A DNA stretch of 64,000 bases. It comes from Robiginitomaculum sp. (GTDB taxonomy: Bacteria; Pseudomonadota; Alphaproteobacteria; Caulobacterales; Maricaulaceae). Below are positions 62,301-64,000 of the stretch, one piece after another. Both the position numbers and the translations under genes were made by a program. The DNA is taken from contig NVXK01000001.1 of assembly GCA_002733905.1 (NCBI GenBank), positions 89,770 through 153,769 on the forward strand, read 5' to 3'. The first letter of the stretch is position 1. Each line of letters starts with the position of its first letter. The notes beneath the pieces were generated by a model, which saw only the letters and a program-made list of their open reading frames with translations, made no database searches and was not told where the DNA came from.

Positions 62301-64000
62301 TATTCGCGAACCGATTGATACATGTGACATACCCGCCAATGCAGAGCTGAACGAACCGACTGGGGGCCGTTGTATTTGGGTGGACGTCTTTGGCGAATGT
62401 AAATTACGTCAATTTGACTATACGGTATATTTACCTGACCCTTCGGGTGGTTGCCAAACATATCAATATGAGCATCGGTGTGAAAACAAGAAGGGCAATC
62501 TCCCGATCAATGAGATATTCTACGAAGTTACAAATAGAGAATGGGTATCTGAGGGCGATTGCAGAACGGATTGCGAGTTTAAACAAGAAAGCTGCGTAGA
62601 CCTTGTATCTCCGGCCACATTCAATAGTGGGGGAGATGATTACAGCTATAGTGTGAGCGGGAGTGAAAATAGAGCTTCGGTAACGTCTGCCTCTGACGTG
62701 AGTAGCGTCGCCGACAATACGGGATACGGAATAATCATAGATGGACGTGCAAGATTTGTGGTGACCAAATCGGCGCTTCCCCTCAAACCTGGGCATACCT
62801 ACAAAATATCCGTTGATATACTCGAAGATAAGCCCTCAAACAAAGCAGGGGACAATCCCGTATTGCTTCAGTTCCGTGGACTGAATGCCAGTTATCAATC
62901 AACCTTTGCAAAATCATATTCTCAATCTGCCACAAATACGCTCTCACATTTTGTGGTGACATGGACCGCGTCTTCCAACCCGAATGGTCAATATTTACGC
63001 GCCGCCATTTTGTTTAATAATCTAGGCGGTCCAGGGGATCACAATGCCCGTTACAAAGTCTATAATTTCCGGTTCGAGAAATTGCTTCACCCTTCAGATA
63101 CCACCCGTACCGTTGACGGCATGGAAATCAGCGAAACATGTTGGCGCAGAGAGCGGGCTTATGAATGCACCATTGTCACGCCTTATGACGATTGTTCAGT
63201 GCCGCCGACATGTGTTGAGCAAAGTGATATCTGTGAAGACGCTTTTGAGGACGGCGTTTGTGCGCGCTTGGAACACTATTATGAATGTGACAAGGACAAT
63301 GGGCCCGTCTGCATTAAAACTGCGCGAAATTTCGAATGCATTCGCCCTGAAGGGCATGCAGATCCAACCCGTGTAACCTATCCTGCCATTGATAGTTATA
63401 GCGGTTCGTGTAGCACACTGGATGGCAATCCGGAATGTGAGTATATATCTGAAGAGTGCAGATCACCGTTAGAATATGTATCGCACGGGTTTTGGTCTCT
63501 GGGTCTGTGGAAGGATATTTTTGCAGACATCCCGCCGCCTTGTTATGAGAAGGTGAAAACATATGCGTGTAAAGTTTATGAACCGGCAAATGATTGCAAT
63601 GTGAATGGCCAATGTGTTCTCGCTTCGCAAACTTGTATTGAAACGGATGCTAACGGTGAATGTCGCCGTTATTCAAGAAACTATGCCTGCCCAAATCCTG
63701 ATGGGCCCTCTGAATGCTCTCAAGAACTGGTAACGTATCAATGTGACAATACCCAAACGGGAAGTGTTGGTAATCCGGTAACGGGAGGTACGGGCGGTGT
63801 TTGGGAATCAAGCTGTGAAAACAATGAAACATCGAGCTGCGAACAATCTGCTCAAGTTTGTATGGAGCCGAGCGAAACCAGATTGATTGATGGTGTACCC
63901 GTCTTTGCAGAATGTTGGCGCTATGAACGTACCTATATATGCGAAGCGGGACGAGTGAGTTATGATGATTGTTCTGTACCGTTAGGCTGTACGTTAAAAG
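56383..64000 (+). CDS. traN: Giant TraN-like mating-pair stabilisation protein, 3' end cut by window
   Basis: A GTG start at 56383 (GGAAAG six bases upstream) opens a frame with no stop to the window edge, about 2,539 codons. The signal peptide ends LAYGQ. The body is extremely cysteine-rich, with many CWxxxRxYxC motifs (CWKWKRTY, CWRRERAYEC, CWRYERTYIC), the signature of TraN outer-membrane adhesins. Known TraN proteins have about 600-1,100 residues, so this one is at least twice as long. Two families of internal repeats and a possible carbohydrate-binding-like domain account for the extra length. It overlaps trbC by 17 bp. Confidence 0.88.
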   Translation, partial: MSVLLKYVGSFLVTSFVLLSTQLAYGQTNHTRAGDREDQTYAEEINQSTIDVMAVPNPTGIPSTITDAVTPQDTSDLETIYDTGNLPTECVGEFCDTYNDSLTQYGDLQPDNDMMAVVSGQGSVTNGIGGQYADCEPGDTPVDPVLRGPGSTYTCDSGSSPELETLSCEVILQPTIDIDYVYDCIIENSGIGSLPNGLSGYLYEDPYDLSWHGSPPSDCIFYNSIEDFELRNGRNGNIFFNGGEDRFRGSFYLATQYICSGFHGNPVGGVTGLNRAAFVVASSNSANGILNGAGVCQTLEDTCERLTSTCVVESTSGTVIEQCFIGEHGRTVQSACSQIALYEGDPSIVYDCLTSKTYRGAGKGFSEDLSNCISYINNETTYRCSIDLTGGEVEPLSCTQTLEYTFEDQYSYKCKHYGPGQQVSCFLSDIPGEEDCSHYIDQGLSLISTACNKRNVARACIRTLQVYGGNETEWISDKSCTLLANEASCAYQNETCIANSIGNDGYVCEVGHKIVDVPEEKTCAVTSTTQTSTRYIYSAQSSINPEAFDCVDQGYIYICLTQHPSITPLAVIEEVQNIQTNESACATLQADNDCELKSTVCAVPLIEVVMSDGTQEEYCPQSQRTFECSASVAVDSCDIPTGCSFVNDVCLITNEDGSCKLTQKRYSCAYEGECIRREASYECTTEIASLTPSQTVHTFVSKEWVGNCPNLSQCSVETTCDTENETRTLDGQNFTENCWSRTLTGSCTVGADPLGCNPPPGCQLDREFCAQGALGNNCRKLERTYKCENTSGTPAYGDCVAGDTECLKSAYVCDTGLIRTPEINNCYLNLVHTIDKDYEYLTTSEFDWQQEVFVPSPALTLIQSDNQCNQTGKECIKASIPPTLLFQCEIGYRESIEQKVCTRERQIVTDLDYIYKAAQIWDGSRFVGQGGYDQIISSFTSSDCKQTSKTCTTTSPGVFTDYSCEVGTDFNVTEKTCNIVADVEVSVYPHYYADTNWNGSSHVNSSQRNALRSAGVCTERGSTCLTPSPGVFTTYSCQVGERNTTTRVDDVCTYKKKIIVDTDYYYKAISAWNGSSIVRSTALNKLLTTPSCDQKSKTCITPSPGVFTNYTCDIGYKIDTTKGNCTRTRKVTVDADYRYVGYENWNGSSFVRDSSLTNLYAQRWTKGCVRESRVATKTSTNMKSFYECESGTLTYSSEQTCNVPLNVSIVTTNRYNYRVQEMRDGGQFSMAGCGFSGYEYIQTCPRWKSFCRDYIFDESSFWIKYNCPVPMSVSGAVYLGSSVSYREVDSLDESACSAPIGASKPLKSETCIEGPSTKTISGKQVTRSCWKWKRTYGSTNNETISTCSVPSGFKLVSSTGINLGVGTSSWVDHKVYTKTETNPANPFNTYMCTTGYYFNGAGSKISKSCSQPSGSTLMNNTCIYHDGNGTCRMWRRSYKVPDPDPSGGKTQYKEIWKCENTVSGATLIETVREIETNTINNANCPYVKDNDCSVSSGWTCIEPGEARTINGLSVYQSCWKWTQQYTCNRRTDTNTCNVPANSTLTNTQCLWSDSACRLERRTYKVTLNDPSGGCHKWEYKFLCEHQTAGAGTPYDTDKRLESESWDWGNCAVKDNSDYTYTGTQWCIEGPATRIIDGLSVTRNCWKYGRSYDYLHTVRTDTCQVLQASLSRGEKPIQHAGLDIISTDLQDLIPDFTLPNLINQTHTLHTAAAPGDDFVILAQTTEDDVRTGELIEETCLEYTSSGQCQLWQRRYRVEEVDPSGGCHKRRFEYHCTRDVSGAGTPFEYDRKLTTNDWDTSACDVHEANSICEKIESVCTETASIRTINGLKVNRSCWKIRRKYRCSAPFSVDTCNVPAAAVLPPQETCLERDQYNNCIRTRYDYQITGEDPSGGCHRWDYAYFCEKPVSGVTPFRIDEHIQSEKIVLTGCSGGESSVRCDNSAYVCSQGRETRQVGGLSLNRACWGWERIQDCYIREPIDTCDIPANAELNEPTGGRCIWVDVFGECKLRQFDYTVYLPDPSGGCQTYQYEHRCENKKGNLPINEIFYEVTNREWVSEGDCRTDCEFKQESCVDLVSPATFNSGGDDYSYSVSGSENRASVTSASDVSSVADNTGYGIIIDGRARFVVTKSALPLKPGHTYKISVDILEDKPSNKAGDNPVLLQFRGLNASYQSTFAKSYSQSATNTLSHFVVTWTASSNPNGQYLRAAILFNNLGGPGDHNARYKVYNFRFEKLLHPSDTTRTVDGMEISETCWRRERAYECTIVTPYDDCSVPPTCVEQSDICEDAFEDGVCARLEHYYECDKDNGPVCIKTARNFECIRPEGHADPTRVTYPAIDSYSGSCSTLDGNPECEYISEECRSPLEYVSHGFWSLGLWKDIFADIPPPCYEKVKTYACKVYEPANDCNVNGQCVLASQTCIETDANGECRRYSRNYACPNPDGPSECSQELVTYQCDNTQTGSVGNPVTGGTGGVWESSCENNETSSCEQSAQVCMEPSETRLIDGVPVFAECWRYERTYICEAGRVSYDDCSVPLGCTLK
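59104..60000 (+). repeat. Four tandem ~75-residue repeats inside traN
   Basis: Units start at 59104, 59329, 59554 and 59773 (75, 75, 73 and about 76 codons). Each has a DYxY strand, a WNGSS (or WDGSR) turn, a cysteine pair around xSKTC, and TPSPGVFTxYxC (degenerate in the fourth). DNA copies have diverged, so duplication is old. Confidence 0.75.
60313..63960 (+). repeat. CWKW-type modules repeated along traN
   Basis: Modules beginning C-x2-GPxTRxIxGL and continuing to CWKWxRxY, then DTCNVPAN and, in several, DPSGGCHxWxY, begin near 60313, 60880, 61258, 61831, 62215, 63115 and 63859. Spacing alternates between about 380 and 570 bp because some copies include an extra Cys-rich segment. This is the core TraN module multiplied. 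Confidence 0.75.
62609..63100 (+). other. Jelly-roll-like insert in traN
   Basis: About residues 2076-2239 have almost no cysteine, unlike the rest. The segment reads like a carbohydrate-binding or galactose-binding beta-sandwich: ARFVVTKSALPLKPGHTYKI, SVDILEDKPS, then FVVTWTASSNPNGQYLRAAI and a closing YKVYNFRFEKL. It interrupts a C-rich module. The domain call is by pattern only. Confidence 0.5.

Noticed and set aside
1-64000. tRNA, rRNA, CRISPR arrays, insertion sequences and integrases
   Set aside because: None was recognised on either strand by eye; a dedicated search could still find a divergent tRNA or small IS remnant.

Overview
The window looks like DNA of an alphaproteobacterium with moderate, somewhat AT-rich base composition. 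The evidence is a propionyl-CoA operon facing a PccR/ScfR-type regulator, followed by a large conjugative replicon with a repABC-like partition/replication block. No rRNA, tRNA, CRISPR array, insertion sequence or integrase was recognised. I cannot tell from this window whether the conjugative block is an integrated element or part of a large plasmid or chromid.

1-10.9 kb is metabolic. A partial ACMSD-like amidohydrolase is followed by short decayed gene traces. Then comes a tightly coupled minus-strand operon, pccB-pccA-mce-mcm-etfB-etfA, which carries propionyl-CoA to succinyl-CoA and supplies electron-transfer flavoprotein. It is divergent from a PccR-like regulator whose intergenic region carries phased GTAAAC boxes. 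10.9-13.7 kb is a junction zone: a secreted SNase-like protein, a small lipoprotein, a DNA methyltransferase-like gene and a hairpin-rich noncoding stretch.

13.7-19.9 kb is the DNA-processing module, in the R388 order RHH protein - TraD - TraI (all minus strand), with an oriT-like region just upstream. 19.9-44.7 kb is a block in which every recognisable gene is on the minus strand: SSB, two PP-loop/PAPS-reductase-like proteins, a Rep-like protein, ParA with small partners, a ParB-domain protein, a methyltransferase, a DUF3560 protein, a sliding clamp (DnaN) and many small unknown proteins. If the oriT is nicked on the + strand as the hairpin suggests, this block is the leading region, and the incoming + strand is the template for all of it.

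The most unusual thing in the window is in the gaps of this block. Six related 150-200 bp elements (E1-E6; about 23.0, 25.2, 35.8, 39.4, 40.9 and 42.6 kb) lie upstream of minus-strand operons. They share short conserved words and covarying stems, and their G-T/U wobbles consistently favour folding of the + strand. They could be single-stranded-DNA promoters of the Frpo kind, or a family of + strand noncoding RNAs. Several further gaps hold unrelated but equally cruciform-rich sequence, and three orphan + strand terminators suggest small RNAs near the replication genes.

44.7-64 kb is a + strand F-type type IV secretion operon: traA-L-E-K-B-dsbC-like-V-C-orf-trbI-trhF-W-U-trbC-traN. The dsbC and signal-peptidase genes recall SXT/R27-type systems. 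The last gene is a giant cysteine-rich TraN, still open after about 2,540 codons at the window edge, with two families of internal repeats and a jelly-roll-like insert.
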